A stretch of 39,151 nucleotides of DNA from Akkermansia muciniphila (GCA_945861765.1 CAMAWP010000024.1:1-39151); one strand, 5' to 3'; numbered from the stretch's first letter, positions 1-8,677 are shown. Translations and numbers: made by a program. The notes: generated by a model from the letters alone, not told the origin.

Positions 1-65
1 GCGAAGTCCGGGAAGTTCTCTCCCGAAAGGTCGCGCTCGTGGAAATTCTGCAAGTGCGCACTTGA
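1..65 (+). CDS. Possible 3' end of an upstream gene (partial)
   Basis: The reading frame starting at base 3 is open to a TGA at 63-65 and would encode a C-terminus ending in LQVRT. Codon choice is compatible with coding sequence, but all three frames are open over most of this short stretch, so support is weak. No function can be given. Confidence 0.25.
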   Translation, partial: EVREVLSRKVALVEILQVRT

Positions 66-100
66 GCCTTTGGTGGAGCAGCGGTAGTGTAATCAAGTTC

Positions 101-3100
101 ATGAATCCCTTATTAGCGCATCTCCGCCGAGGCATAATCCCGTGGGTGATCTTCTGTCTGTCGGCAGGCTTTGGCCAAGCTCAGGCCCAGAGCGTTGATC
201 CCGTGGATTTTTCTTCGCAGATTCGCCCGATTCTTTCGTCGCGTTGCTTCCGTTGTCACGGCTCGGACGGAGGCAGCCGCAAAGCCAAGCTTCGACTCGA
301 TCTGCGAGAGGAAGCGATCAAAGAACACAAAGGAGTGCGTCCAATAGTTCCCGGAGACGCGGCCCACAGCGAAATGATTCGGCGTATCACGTCGGAAGAT
401 GCCGATGATCTAATGCCTCCAGCCGAAGCCGGCGCGCCGCTGAAACCAAACGAAGTTGCTCTTTTAAAACAGTGGATCGAGGAAGGCGCCCTTTACACTC
501 CGCATTGGGCATTTGTGAAACCGGCGCGGCCTCGGGTTCCGTCGGTGAAAGCCACCTCCTGGCCGCGCAATCCAATTGATCATTTCATCCTGCAAAAACT
601 CGAAGGGCACGGTCTGAATCCGTCGGGAGATGCCGACCGTCACGCGCTCATTCGACGGGTTTCTCTGGATTTGACCGGACTCCCTCCGACACCATCTGAA
701 ACCGAGGCTTTCATTCAAGACAAGCACCCTGATGCATACGAGCGGCTCGTGGACCGGCTGTTAAGTTCACCGGCCTATGGTGAACGCTGGGCGCGGGTGT
801 GGCTTGACCTGGCGCGATACGCCGATTCCGCCGGTTATGGTTCAGACCCTCTTAGGATGAACATTTGGCCGTGGCGCGATTGGGTGATTGCCGCCTTGAA
901 CCGCAACTTGCCGTTCGACCAATTCACGATCGAGCAAATCGCCGGCGACCTCCTGGTCAATCCAGCGCCGGATCAACTCATCGCGACCGCCTTTCATCGC
1001 AACACAATGACCAACACCGAAGGAGGCACCGATGACGAGGAATTCCGGGTTGCGGCAGTGAAGGATCGAGCGAACACAACCGGACAAATCTGGATGGGTC
1101 TGACCGTCGGTTGCGCTCAGTGCCACACGCACAAATATGATCCGATCACTCAGAAAGAATACTACCAGTTTTACGCGTTCTTCAATCAGACCGAGGACAA
1201 CGATCAGCCGGATGAAAAACCGACCTTGCCATTGCCGACGGCGGCAGAGCGCAAGAAAACGGACCAACTCAAGTCCCAGATCGCCGATCTCGAAAAGGAG
1301 CGCAACCGGATGACGCCTGAATTCGAGGCCGATCTAGGGTCGTGGAAATCCGCGCAAGCCCAGGGGACTCCTTGGACTCAGTTCACTCCGGTTCAGGTCA
1401 CATCCGCAGCCGGTTCGATTCTCGTGCCCCTTCCTGACAACTCGATTTTGGCAGGCGGGACTTCACCGGAGACCGACACTTACACCATTCGTGTCCGAAC
1501 TGAACTGACCAATGCCACAGCGTTCCGGATCGAGGTCTTGCCCGATATCAGCCTTCCAAACAACGGAGCTGGTCGTGCCGCTGACTCCGGCAAGTTCGTC
1601 TTAAATGAGTTTCAAATTGCGGTTCGATCTCCAAAAGCGGAGCCGCCGCGCGCGCGCTTTGTGCGGGTCGAGCTTCCGGGCAGCCGGCGCATTCTTTCGC
1701 TCGCCGAGGTCCAAGTCCTCAAGGGCAGTGACAACGTGGCGGTCACTGGCGACGCCACTCAATCCAGCACCAGCCGCGGTGCTGCCGCTGTGCGCGCCAT
1801 CGACGGCAAAACGGATGGCGATTTCGAGTCTGGCTCGACCACGTTGACTGAACCCGAGGACAATCCGTGGTGGGAGCTTGATCTTGGCGAGGAGACGCCC
1901 GTGGAGGAAATCGTCATTTGGAACCGCACGGATCGCGGGTTCGGAACACGTCTCACCGATTTCAAAATCGTCGCGCTCGACGGCGATCGGAAAAAAGTTT
2001 GGGACAAGACTGTTGGCTCGGCGCCGAATCCCGTGGCGAACTTTCGGTTGCCGGAAGAGAAAACTCTCAAGCTTCAAAATGCTTCCGCGAATTTCAGCGA
2101 AAAGGATTTTGATATCGCCAAGGCAATTGACGGAAACGTGGAAGGCAAATCCGGTTGGAGTATCGGCGGAAGGACCGGAGCCGTTTACGCCGCGTCCTTC
2201 GAATTCAAAGACTCCACTTTAGGCGAGGTTGGATCGACGCTGATTTTCACGCTCGTTCAGAAATATGGGACCAATCATACCATGGGACGGTTTCGGATTT
2301 CAGCGACGACCCAGCAGTTGCCAGTGCGGGAAACTCCCGAGAAGATCCGGCTGCTCCTGGCGGTGGCGACGAGCGAGCGCACGGAGGAGCAGAAGCAGGA
2401 AGTGATCAATTATTACCGCGCGTTCGCTCCCTCGTTGGCGAAGGTAAACGAACGGCTGGCGACCCTTCGGAAAGACCTCGACGGCATTAAACCGGTCGCC
2501 CTTCCCATCCTGCGCGAACTCGTCGGAACCAAGCGCCGCGAGACGCATTTCCTGAACAAGGGAAACTTTCTCGATCCAGGGGACAAAATGGAGCCCGGAG
2601 TGCTCGCGGCGTTTCATCCGATGCCAGAGCAAGCTCCGACCAATCGTCTGGGTTTGGCTCAATGGCTGGTCAACCGGGAAAATCCGTTGACGGCGCGCGT
2701 GGCGATGAACCGATTTTGGGCGCGGCTGTTTGGCGCGGGCATCGTCGAGACCGAGGAAGATTTCGGCACGCAGGGCGCGCTGCCGAGCCATCCTCAACTG
2801 CTCGACTGGCTGGCGGTTGAATTCATGGACTCGGGTTGGGATATGAAAGCGATGCTCAAGCTGATCGTGATGAGCGGGACCTACCAGCAGAGCTCCCGGG
2901 TCACGCCGGAGCTATTGCAAAGGGATTCATTGAATCGACTCTACTCCCGCGGTTCGCGCCTCCGCCTCGACGCGGAGACCTTGCGCGATCAAGCCCTCGC
3001 TCTTAGCGGCCTGTTCAGCCGGAAGCTTGGCGGTCCATCCGTCTATCCGAGGCAACCGGACGGTCTCTGGCGCGCCGCGTTCAATGGCGAGCGGACGTGG

Positions 3101-3580
3101 GCCACGAGCAAGGGCGAAGACCAATACCGCCGCGGTCTCTATACGTTCTGGCGCCGAACCGTCCCCTATCCGAGCATGGCAACCTTCGACGCGCCCAGCC
3201 GGGAAACTTGCACCGTGCGACGGATTCACACGAACACGCCGTTGCAGGCGTTCGTCACGATGAACGATCCCGTCTATGTGGAGGCATCGCAAGCGTTGGG
3301 CCGTCGCATTATGGAAGGCGGGAAGACCCCAGCCGATCGGATCCGTTACGCACTGCTGCTCTGCTTGGCGCGGCCGCCGAGCGAGGAGCAAGTCCGCGTG
3401 CTGTTGGATCATTACGAAAAGGAATTGACTCATTACCGGCTGCATGAGGACGAGGCGAAAAAGCTGGCCACCGATCCGCTCGGTCCGCTTCCGGAAGGTT
3501 TGAGCGCCTCCGAAGCCGCGGCTTGGACCTCCGTCGCCAACGTGCTGCTCAATTTGGATGGCGTGCTGACGAAAGGGTAA
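101..3580 (+). CDS. PSD1 / planctomycete-type cytochrome c domain protein (DUF1549-DUF1553), secreted
   Basis: A large exported protein of 1159 residues, from a family common in Planctomycetes and Verrucomicrobia and usually paired with a DUF1501 protein; its biochemical role is not settled. The ATG at 101 is preferred over an upstream TTG at 62 because it begins a standard signal peptide (basic LRRG, hydrophobic core, then AQA). A PSCyt1 heme-binding motif CFRCH lies at residues 49-53. DUF1549 (PSCyt2) runs from about 154 to 360 and contains a second CxxCH (CAQCH) near 338. A discoidin (F5/8 type C)-like segment lies near 545-640, with AIDGKTDG and WWELDLGE. DUF1553 (PSD1) spans about 848-1120. 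The discoidin-like insert suggests carbohydrate or surface binding, which is inference. The DUF1501 partner follows after one small gene, so the three probably form one transcript. Confidence 0.93.
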   Translation: MNPLLAHLRRGIIPWVIFCLSAGFGQAQAQSVDPVDFSSQIRPILSSRCFRCHGSDGGSRKAKLRLDLREEAIKEHKGVRPIVPGDAAHSEMIRRITSEDADDLMPPAEAGAPLKPNEVALLKQWIEEGALYTPHWAFVKPARPRVPSVKATSWPRNPIDHFILQKLEGHGLNPSGDADRHALIRRVSLDLTGLPPTPSETEAFIQDKHPDAYERLVDRLLSSPAYGERWARVWLDLARYADSAGYGSDPLRMNIWPWRDWVIAALNRNLPFDQFTIEQIAGDLLVNPAPDQLIATAFHRNTMTNTEGGTDDEEFRVAAVKDRANTTGQIWMGLTVGCAQCHTHKYDPITQKEYYQFYAFFNQTEDNDQPDEKPTLPLPTAAERKKTDQLKSQIADLEKERNRMTPEFEADLGSWKSAQAQGTPWTQFTPVQVTSAAGSILVPLPDNSILAGGTSPETDTYTIRVRTELTNATAFRIEVLPDISLPNNGAGRAADSGKFVLNEFQIAVRSPKAEPPRARFVRVELPGSRRILSLAEVQVLKGSDNVAVTGDATQSSTSRGAAAVRAIDGKTDGDFESGSTTLTEPEDNPWWELDLGEETPVEEIVIWNRTDRGFGTRLTDFKIVALDGDRKKVWDKTVGSAPNPVANFRLPEEKTLKLQNASANFSEKDFDIAKAIDGNVEGKSGWSIGGRTGAVYAASFEFKDSTLGEVGSTLIFTLVQKYGTNHTMGRFRISATTQQLPVRETPEKIRLLLAVATSERTEEQKQEVINYYRAFAPSLAKVNERLATLRKDLDGIKPVALPILRELVGTKRRETHFLNKGNFLDPGDKMEPGVLAAFHPMPEQAPTNRLGLAQWLVNRENPLTARVAMNRFWARLFGAGIVETEEDFGTQGALPSHPQLLDWLAVEFMDSGWDMKAMLKLIVMSGTYQQSSRVTPELLQRDSLNRLYSRGSRLRLDAETLRDQALALSGLFSRKLGGPSVYPRQPDGLWRAAFNGERTWATSKGEDQYRRGLYTFWRRTVPYPSMATFDAPSRETCTVRRIHTNTPLQAFVTMNDPVYVEASQALGRRIMEGGKTPADRIRYALLLCLARPPSEEQVRVLLDHYEKELTHYRLHEDEAKKLATDPLGPLPEGLSASEAAAWTSVANVLLNLDGVLTKG

Positions 3581-3617
3581 GTTATTTGCTACTGACGTCC
3601 TGAAATAGCTATTCGAT

Positions 3618-3866
3618 ATGACTAAAGCGACACTCAGAAAGTTTTACGATTCGCCACAGGGTTTTCATCCTTTCCGCATTCATCTGACCAGCGGCAAGAC
3701 CATGGAAATCCAGCATCGAGAGAATCTCTTTTTCACTAACGATCCGGACACGATCATCGTTACGCCGAAAGGTGACGACTATCCATTTAGCATCGTTTCG
3801 ATTTCTGAGATCGCCGAACTCATTACCTTGCCGAAGCCCGGAAAGAAGCCCGTTCCGAAGCCATAG
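3618..3866 (+). CDS. Small conserved hypothetical protein (82 aa)
   Basis: The 82-residue product starts MTKATLRKFYDSPQGF and continues FHPFRIHLTSGKT, followed by short alternating beta-strand-like segments and a Pro/Lys-rich tail. It resembles small beta-rich proteins found in Verrucomicrobia and Planctomycetes that begin with a short helix, then a QPFxIHLxDGR-like strand and a VxxPxG strand; I recognise the pattern but know no function. It sits 37 bases after the PSD1 gene and 11 bases before the DUF1501 gene on the same strand, so co-transcription is likely. No signal peptide or membrane segment is visible, so it is probably cytoplasmic. The placement inside the PSD1/DUF1501 pair may be incidental. 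Confidence 0.75.
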   Translation: MTKATLRKFYDSPQGFHPFRIHLTSGKTMEIQHRENLFFTNDPDTIIVTPKGDDYPFSIVSISEIAELITLPKPGKKPVPKP

Positions 3867-3877
3867 CTGATATCAAA

Positions 3878-5347
3878 ATGAACGAAGCCAATCTTAATCT
3901 CGCTCAAGCTCGCGCGATCACACGTCGGCAGTTCTTCCAACAGACGGGGCTCAGCTTGGGCAGCATGGCCCTCGGTAGCCTCTGTTCCCGGCCGGGCTCG
4001 GCTCGCGCGAACATAGCGCAGACGGACAATGCGTTGGCGCTTCGCCCGCCGCATTTTGCCCCGCGAGCCAAGTCGGTGATTTACCTCCACATGTCCGGAG
4101 CGCCGCCGTCGCTCGATCTTTTTGATTGGAAACCGAAGCTTGCTGAACTCCACCTCAAGCCTTGCCCCGAGGAATTGTTGAAAGGGCAGCGCTTCGCGTT
4201 TATCAAGGGCGTTCCCAAACTCCTCGGCAGCCCCTACAAGTTCGCCCAGCACGGGAGGGGCGGCGCGTGGGTGACCGAGACGTTGCCACACTTCTCCCAG
4301 ATCGTGGACGACGTGGCGATTATCAAATCGGTCTATACGGATCAGTTCAATCATGCTCCGGCTGAGCTGTTCATCTACACCGGTTCGCCGCGCGCGGGGT
4401 CCGCTTCCATGGGTTCGTGGATCACTTACGGAATCGGCACGGAAAACCAGGACTTGCCTGGGTTCGTCGTCTTGCTTTCGGGCGGGACAGATCCGACCGG
4501 CGGCAAAAGTTTGTGGGGCAGCGGCTTTCTCCCTTCCGTCTATCAAGGAGTCCAATGCCGCTCGGCGGGAGAACCGATTCTGTTTGCGAACAATCCTGCG
4601 GGGATGGACCGAGCCAGCCGCCGCCGAACGCTCGACGCACTCAATCAGCTCAATGAGATCGAAGCCCGGCAGTTTGGCGATCCCGAAACCTTGACTCGCA
4701 TCGCGCAATATGAGTTGGCGTATCGGATGCAAATTTCCGTCCCGGAGGTCATGGATATTTCGAAGGAGCCGACGCACATTCAAGAGCTGTACGGTGCCAA
4801 GCCAGGGGAAGGCAGCTTCGCGAACAATTGCCTGCTTGCCCGCCGTCTGGTGGAACGGGGCGTTCGCTACGTCCAACTGTACGACTGGGGCTGGGACATT
4901 CATGGCACGGGGACGGGCGACGATCTCCTCAATCAATTTCCGAAAAAGTGCCGCGACGTGGACCGGTCCATGAGCGGCTTGATCAAAGATCTGAAACAAC
5001 GCGGACTACTCGACCAAACGTTGGTGGTCTGGGGCGGGGAGTTCGGGCGGACCCCGATGAACGAAGCGAGAGGTGGCTCCATCTTCCTGGGCCGCGATCA
5101 CCATCCTCACTGCTTCACAATCTGGATGGCCGGTGGCGGGATCAAACCCGGCATCAGCTATGGTGAGACCGACGAATTGGGCTATAGCGTTGTGGAAAAC
5201 AAAGTTTCCATCCGAGACCTGCAAGCCACCGTGCTCCACCTGCTCGGGTTGGACGCTAATCGCCTGAGCTATCGGTCTCAAGGCTTGGATCAAAAGCTGA
5301 TCGGGCCAACCGGAGAAGGCCAGATCCTTCGCGATATTTTAGCTTGA
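3878..5347 (+). CDS. DUF1501 domain protein, Tat-exported
   Basis: This 489-residue protein belongs to the DUF1501 family, which has a sulfatase/alkaline-phosphatase-like fold and regularly accompanies PSD1 cytochromes in Planctomycetes and Verrucomicrobia. The N-terminus has a twin-arginine signal (TRRQFFQQTG, Arg16-Arg17) followed by a hydrophobic stretch. Family hallmarks include SGAPPSLDLFDWKP early on, WGGEFGRTP, GRDHHP, and the C-terminal block AGGGIKPGISYGETDE with DLQATVLHLLGLD. Length and motif order are normal. The substrate is unknown for the family; action outside the cytoplasm together with the PSD1 protein is inferred. The last 9 bases overlap the end of the convergent folA gene. 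Confidence 0.93.
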   Translation: MNEANLNLAQARAITRRQFFQQTGLSLGSMALGSLCSRPGSARANIAQTDNALALRPPHFAPRAKSVIYLHMSGAPPSLDLFDWKPKLAELHLKPCPEELLKGQRFAFIKGVPKLLGSPYKFAQHGRGGAWVTETLPHFSQIVDDVAIIKSVYTDQFNHAPAELFIYTGSPRAGSASMGSWITYGIGTENQDLPGFVVLLSGGTDPTGGKSLWGSGFLPSVYQGVQCRSAGEPILFANNPAGMDRASRRRTLDALNQLNEIEARQFGDPETLTRIAQYELAYRMQISVPEVMDISKEPTHIQELYGAKPGEGSFANNCLLARRLVERGVRYVQLYDWGWDIHGTGTGDDLLNQFPKKCRDVDRSMSGLIKDLKQRGLLDQTLVVWGGEFGRTPMNEARGGSIFLGRDHHPHCFTIWMAGGGIKPGISYGETDELGYSVVENKVSIRDLQATVLHLLGLDANRLSYRSQGLDQKLIGPTGEGQILRDILA

Positions 5348-5878
5348 GGCAGAAGGACCCGCTGGAGAGATTCCTGTGACTTGATCGCCGTGATTCGGGA
5401 AGCGCTTGTTCCGGTAATGCTTGATCACGAATTCGTCGCGATCAAGGATGTTACCGACTAAATTGAATTGGTCTTCAAACGGCGGGAAGTTGGTATCTCC
5501 CTCCACAATCCTTTTCACAACCGTGAGATAAAGATCCGAACAGCGAGGTAAAGCCTGCTCATAGACTTGGGCACCGCCACAAATGAAGACATCTCGTGAT
5601 TCGCCCGCCAAATCGATCTGGTTGAGATTCGAGACAATCCGCACGCCAGCAATCGAGGATCGGGTCCGGCTCAATACAATCGTGGTGCGGTTAGGAAGTG
5701 GTTTCCCGATAGATTCGAACGTCTTGCGGCCCATCACGACGACTTGGCCTGTCGTCATCGATTTGAACCATTTAAAGTCCTCTGCGAGATGCCATGGGAT
5801 TTTGTTTTTCAGCCCGATCACCCGGTTCTCCGACATGGCGGCGATGGCCTTGAAGCATTTCGTTCGAGCCGAGATCAT
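5339..5878 (-). CDS. folA: Dihydrofolate reductase
   Basis: Reduces dihydrofolate to tetrahydrofolate with NADPH, feeding thymidylate, purine and methionine synthesis in the cytoplasm. The 179-residue product carries the family pattern: KAIAAMSENRVIG near the N-terminus, the substrate-binding IPWHLAEDFKWFK with the acidic residue expected at the catalytic site, the NADPH-binding MGRKTFESIGKPLPNR, and FICGGAQVYEQALP. A short C-terminal tail rich in Gly, Pro and Ser extends past the usual end. The gene follows the radical SAM fusion by 51 bases on the same strand, so the two may share a transcript. Its 3' end overlaps the DUF1501 gene by 9 bases. Confidence 0.95.
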   Translation of the reverse strand: MISARTKCFKAIAAMSENRVIGLKNKIPWHLAEDFKWFKSMTTGQVVVMGRKTFESIGKPLPNRTTIVLSRTRSSIAGVRIVSNLNQIDLAGESRDVFICGGAQVYEQALPRCSDLYLTVVKRIVEGDTNFPPFEDQFNLVGNILDRDEFVIKHYRNKRFPNHGDQVTGISPAGPSASS

Positions 5879-5929
5879 TTCGTAGTTAGATCACTTGTTT
5901 CAGAAAGTTGACCGGTTTCACATTGTTTT

Positions 5930-8095
5930 TCAGACAAACTGCGGGAAATTATCGGCGACCGATCCGCTGATTTCTAGGGGTTGTTGATGGCAAGTGACAT
6001 GGTCTTGGCAAGCTCTCTCCAGCCTGGCGAGGAACCAGCCCATCCGATGGCGCCCGTTGTAGCGAAAGAGGGTCGCGACAAGCCCGCGATGCACCCGCCC
6101 GCACTGCTCGGCATACAAGCGGCACAGCCAACGGTAATACACCTCCATGCTTTTCATGTTTTGCGTGAAATTGACCCGCAGCAAGGCGTCGATCTGCTCA
6201 TCAGCGTCCACACCGAAAAAGCTGCTTAAATCGGCTTCGGGACCACCCAGCACCGGCCGGTAAAGTTGCAAAAAAACATACGCCCCCGGCAGCGAACGGA
6301 GGAATTGAAACCTCTTCACATCGTCCGCCAGGGTCGTGTCGAAACCGTACATGCACACAAATTCCACATTGTCCTTCGATGTCACCTGCAACAATTCGTA
6401 CCGCCTCCGCACTAAATCGAGGGCATGGGTGTTGTTCAAACTGAAGTAATAATTGCGCCGCGTGAAACGGACGTTCGAACATCGAATCCGACGGAGCAGC
6501 CGGGCCGTGACTTCGGTCAGGAATCGCACATCCAGAGTTTGATTAAAGTTAACCTCCAGGTCGCGGCTCAGCATCTCCTCCATCAACTCGATCGCCTTGG
6601 GATGAGACAGAATGTTGTCGTCGAGCAAGATTAACTTTTTTCGCCCCTCCGCGAGCAGCGTGTCAAAATCGCTCACGATCCGCGGCTTGCCTTCCTTGAT
6701 CGGCACGATGCAAAAGGGGCAGTGCAACGGACAGCCGCGCGTGAGGAATCCGAGTGCCCTGTCTCCGAGCTCGGGGTAGAGGGAGTAATCGGCGGGCAAG
6801 TCCTCGATTTCAGGCGGCAATCTGAGTTTGATGTCCACGCCCGAACCTCCCAATTGCAGCGAAGATCCGTATTGCCGCTTGAGCCGTTCGACAAGTTTCG
6901 CGGACTGCGGAAACGCAAACACACAACTTGCGAACACGGTCTCCACCCGACTGATCTGCGATTCCCGCCGGACCAGAACCACTCGTCGGCCTTGGGCTTT
7001 GAAGTGCTGACTTAATTTCATCAGCGCCAAGTTAGGCAACTGGCTGTCCACATCGATCAACAGCACTGCCCCCGGCGACAACCGCGGGACAGGGGTTCGT
7101 TTGGGCGGTCGCGGCGGTGGCGGTATAGGAAGAGTCTCCCGCGACAGAAGTGGTGGAAATAGCGCTCTTCCCCGCGCGGAAAGAGTTACCAAGAATTGCA
7201 GATTCGGGAACATCGAATCGAGCAGGCTGAGGAACTCCGGGATGGTTTCACCAGGACACCAAGCCTCGATCCCATCCAAGACCAGAACTCCGGACAGTTC
7301 AAACGGATCCGCTTGCCGAACTGACCCCTCCAGCAGATGACGGGCCGCATCCAACACCACGGTCGCCAGGGTCCGCTCGATCGGGTTCAACTCTTGCCAG
7401 TCGGCCCGAAAATCATGCCGCTTTCCTAGCCAGGCTTTGGGTTGGATGTGCAGGAATGCGCTCAATTCCCAATTCAACCGCGTGATGAACCGCAGGGAGC
7501 GACCCTTCTCATACAAGACACCTTTATTGTGAAGGCGCTCCAAAAACGCGAGAGGATCCGTCAAGCGCGCCTCTGGATCGAACAACGACGCAAACCGTTT
7601 CAAACGATGTTGCGGGTCGGCGAAATCGAAGGCATCCGTATTCAGATGGCCACGAATCCGGCGCCCATACCCGAGAAACAGCCAGCCACAATTGGTGGAG
7701 CCCAAGTGAGGCTTATTCCTCCTAACTGACGGATCGTTATTCCTAAATTCAAGCCGGCTGAGGGGTAGGAATTCTCCTGAAGACAAAATCTTCCAGCCGC
7801 CGCCTCTCAGGGGAGGTTGCGAAGGCCCACACTCATGGGGCGGTTGGCAGACGGTGACAAACTCGATGGAAATCGGCCCTGGCCCTGCCGCGGCAAACGG
7901 CGGCAGAACCTTGGTTAGTGCGAGTGCCTGTCGAGTGCCAGCGCAGGCCAGCGCGATATAGCTCACCAAGGATCGGCTCTGGGCACCGCGCGGCAGCACC
8001 GTCCACTTCCGGATGGCATCGGTGGAGCTTCGAAAATCCCAATCGAACTCGTCCACACCTCGGGCGTTGGCGATAAAAAGGCGTTCAAGATGCAT
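5930..8095 (-). CDS. Radical SAM protein fused to a degenerate AAA/RecF-like ATPase domain
   Basis: A 721-residue protein in two parts. Residues 1-315 follow the layout of small AAA/OLD/RecF-type ATPases: MHLERLFIANARGVDEFDWDF resembles the usual start, GWLFLGYGRRIRG resembles the conserved GYGxxRR block, and GVLVLDGIEAW plus FPNLQFLVTLSARG sit where Walker B and the following strand and helix belong. The Walker A position (about 34-45) lacks GxxGxGKS, and the Walker B glutamate is replaced by Gly (LDGIE for LDEID), so ATP hydrolysis is unlikely. A proline-rich linker (323-337) follows. Residues 343-721 form a radical SAM unit: LLIDVDSQLPNLALMKLS resembles an N-terminal Rossmann/B12-binding-like segment, then GFLTRGCPLHCPFC gives the CxxxCxxC cluster (C455, C459, C462), and LILLDDNIL with FNQTLDVRFLT continues the barrel. 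The substrate is unknown. The gene lies directly upstream of folA on the same strand. Confidence 0.82.
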   Translation of the reverse strand: MHLERLFIANARGVDEFDWDFRSSTDAIRKWTVLPRGAQSRSLVSYIALACAGTRQALALTKVLPPFAAAGPGPISIEFVTVCQPPHECGPSQPPLRGGGWKILSSGEFLPLSRLEFRNNDPSVRRNKPHLGSTNCGWLFLGYGRRIRGHLNTDAFDFADPQHRLKRFASLFDPEARLTDPLAFLERLHNKGVLYEKGRSLRFITRLNWELSAFLHIQPKAWLGKRHDFRADWQELNPIERTLATVVLDAARHLLEGSVRQADPFELSGVLVLDGIEAWCPGETIPEFLSLLDSMFPNLQFLVTLSARGRALFPPLLSRETLPIPPPPRPPKRTPVPRLSPGAVLLIDVDSQLPNLALMKLSQHFKAQGRRVVLVRRESQISRVETVFASCVFAFPQSAKLVERLKRQYGSSLQLGGSGVDIKLRLPPEIEDLPADYSLYPELGDRALGFLTRGCPLHCPFCIVPIKEGKPRIVSDFDTLLAEGRKKLILLDDNILSHPKAIELMEEMLSRDLEVNFNQTLDVRFLTEVTARLLRRIRCSNVRFTRRNYYFSLNNTHALDLVRRRYELLQVTSKDNVEFVCMYGFDTTLADDVKRFQFLRSLPGAYVFLQLYRPVLGGPEADLSSFFGVDADEQIDALLRVNFTQNMKSMEVYYRWLCRLYAEQCGRVHRGLVATLFRYNGRHRMGWFLARLERACQDHVTCHQQPLEISGSVADNFPQFV

Positions 8096-8270
8096 GGAAA
8101 AAGCAGCTATTCACAAAAAATCGGACGGTCCGCAAGCTCACAATGGAACCTATCGTTCAACGTCGATAAATCGGAATGCAGCCAGGTCATTTCCTGGTTG
8201 ATTAAAGGCGATCCTTCTGGCCGTTAGCAAGCGTGATCAGCCGACAGACAGCAATTCTCCGTTTGGACGG

Positions 8271-8329
8271 TATGTAGTCCCAGCTTGAGCCGGCCACACA
8301 TACAAACCGGCTAAAGCAGAGACTACATA
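8271..8329. repeat. REP-like long hairpin with 23-base arms
   Basis: The arms 8271-8293 (starting TATGTAGTCC) and 8307-8329 (ending GACTACATA) pair at 20 of 23 positions around a 13-base loop. Each arm carries an AGCCGG/CCGGCT core next to the loop. Hairpins of this kind, with tagtc/gacta ends and a ccggct core, are common dispersed repeats in verrucomicrobial genomes as far as I recall; I see only this copy in the window. It lies 175 bases upstream of the radical SAM gene's start codon. Confidence 0.7.
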
Positions 8330-8441
8330 CGGGAAATGGAGAGGTTCCCCGCTGTTTTCAATGGAATAGGCCGACAGCGGATGAATACCTTTTTTTCATC
8401 CCGCCGGGCTGACGGGAGTCTGGACCTATTGGCTCCCTTCG

Positions 8442-8527
8442 TCTCCCGGAGGGAGATTCGAGAATAACCCGGCAATTCACTGCCGGGTTCGCATTAGCGA
8501 TTGCATAAGTCCCGCAGGGACGGTCGA
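8442..8527 (+). repeat. Structured three-hairpin repeat, copy A
   Basis: Three hairpins in a row: TCTCCC-gga-GGGAGA (8442-8456), AACCCGGCA-attcac-TGCCGGGTT (8466-8489), and GTCCC-gca-GGGAC (8509-8521) followed by GGTCGA. The bases between the first and second hairpins, TTCGAGAATA, and the ATTAG spacer motif recur in the inverted copy B. The second hairpin differs completely in sequence from that of copy B but pairs equally well. Confidence 0.7.
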
Positions 8528-8590
8528 ATCCCCAATGTCCTACGTCAGCTCCTACTGTCTGTTCAGGACAAAGGATCGCCCGAGAATGGC

Positions 8591-8677
8591 TCAATCGTCC
8601 CTTCCGGACTTTGGCTATTGACTCCCTAATCCCACCCTTGAAAGGGTGGGCTATTCTCGAATCTCCTCTCCGGGAGA
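8591..8677 (-). repeat. Structured three-hairpin repeat, copy B (inverted)
   Basis: Read on the - strand, it starts with the same leader as copy A apart from a one-base insertion (TCTCCCGGAG, then GAGATTCGAGAATA). Next come a perfect hairpin CCCACCCTT-tc-AAGGGTGGG (8631-8650), an ATTAGGGA spacer, and GTCCGGAAGGGACGATTGA, matching the third block of copy A. The layout is conserved while the middle stem is replaced. Confidence 0.7.

Noticed and set aside
3779..4999. A 406-codon open frame on the - strand opposite the DUF1501 gene
   Set aside because: It is antisense to a clearly conserved gene, its product is Arg/Pro-rich without family features, and it arises from GC-rich codon use.
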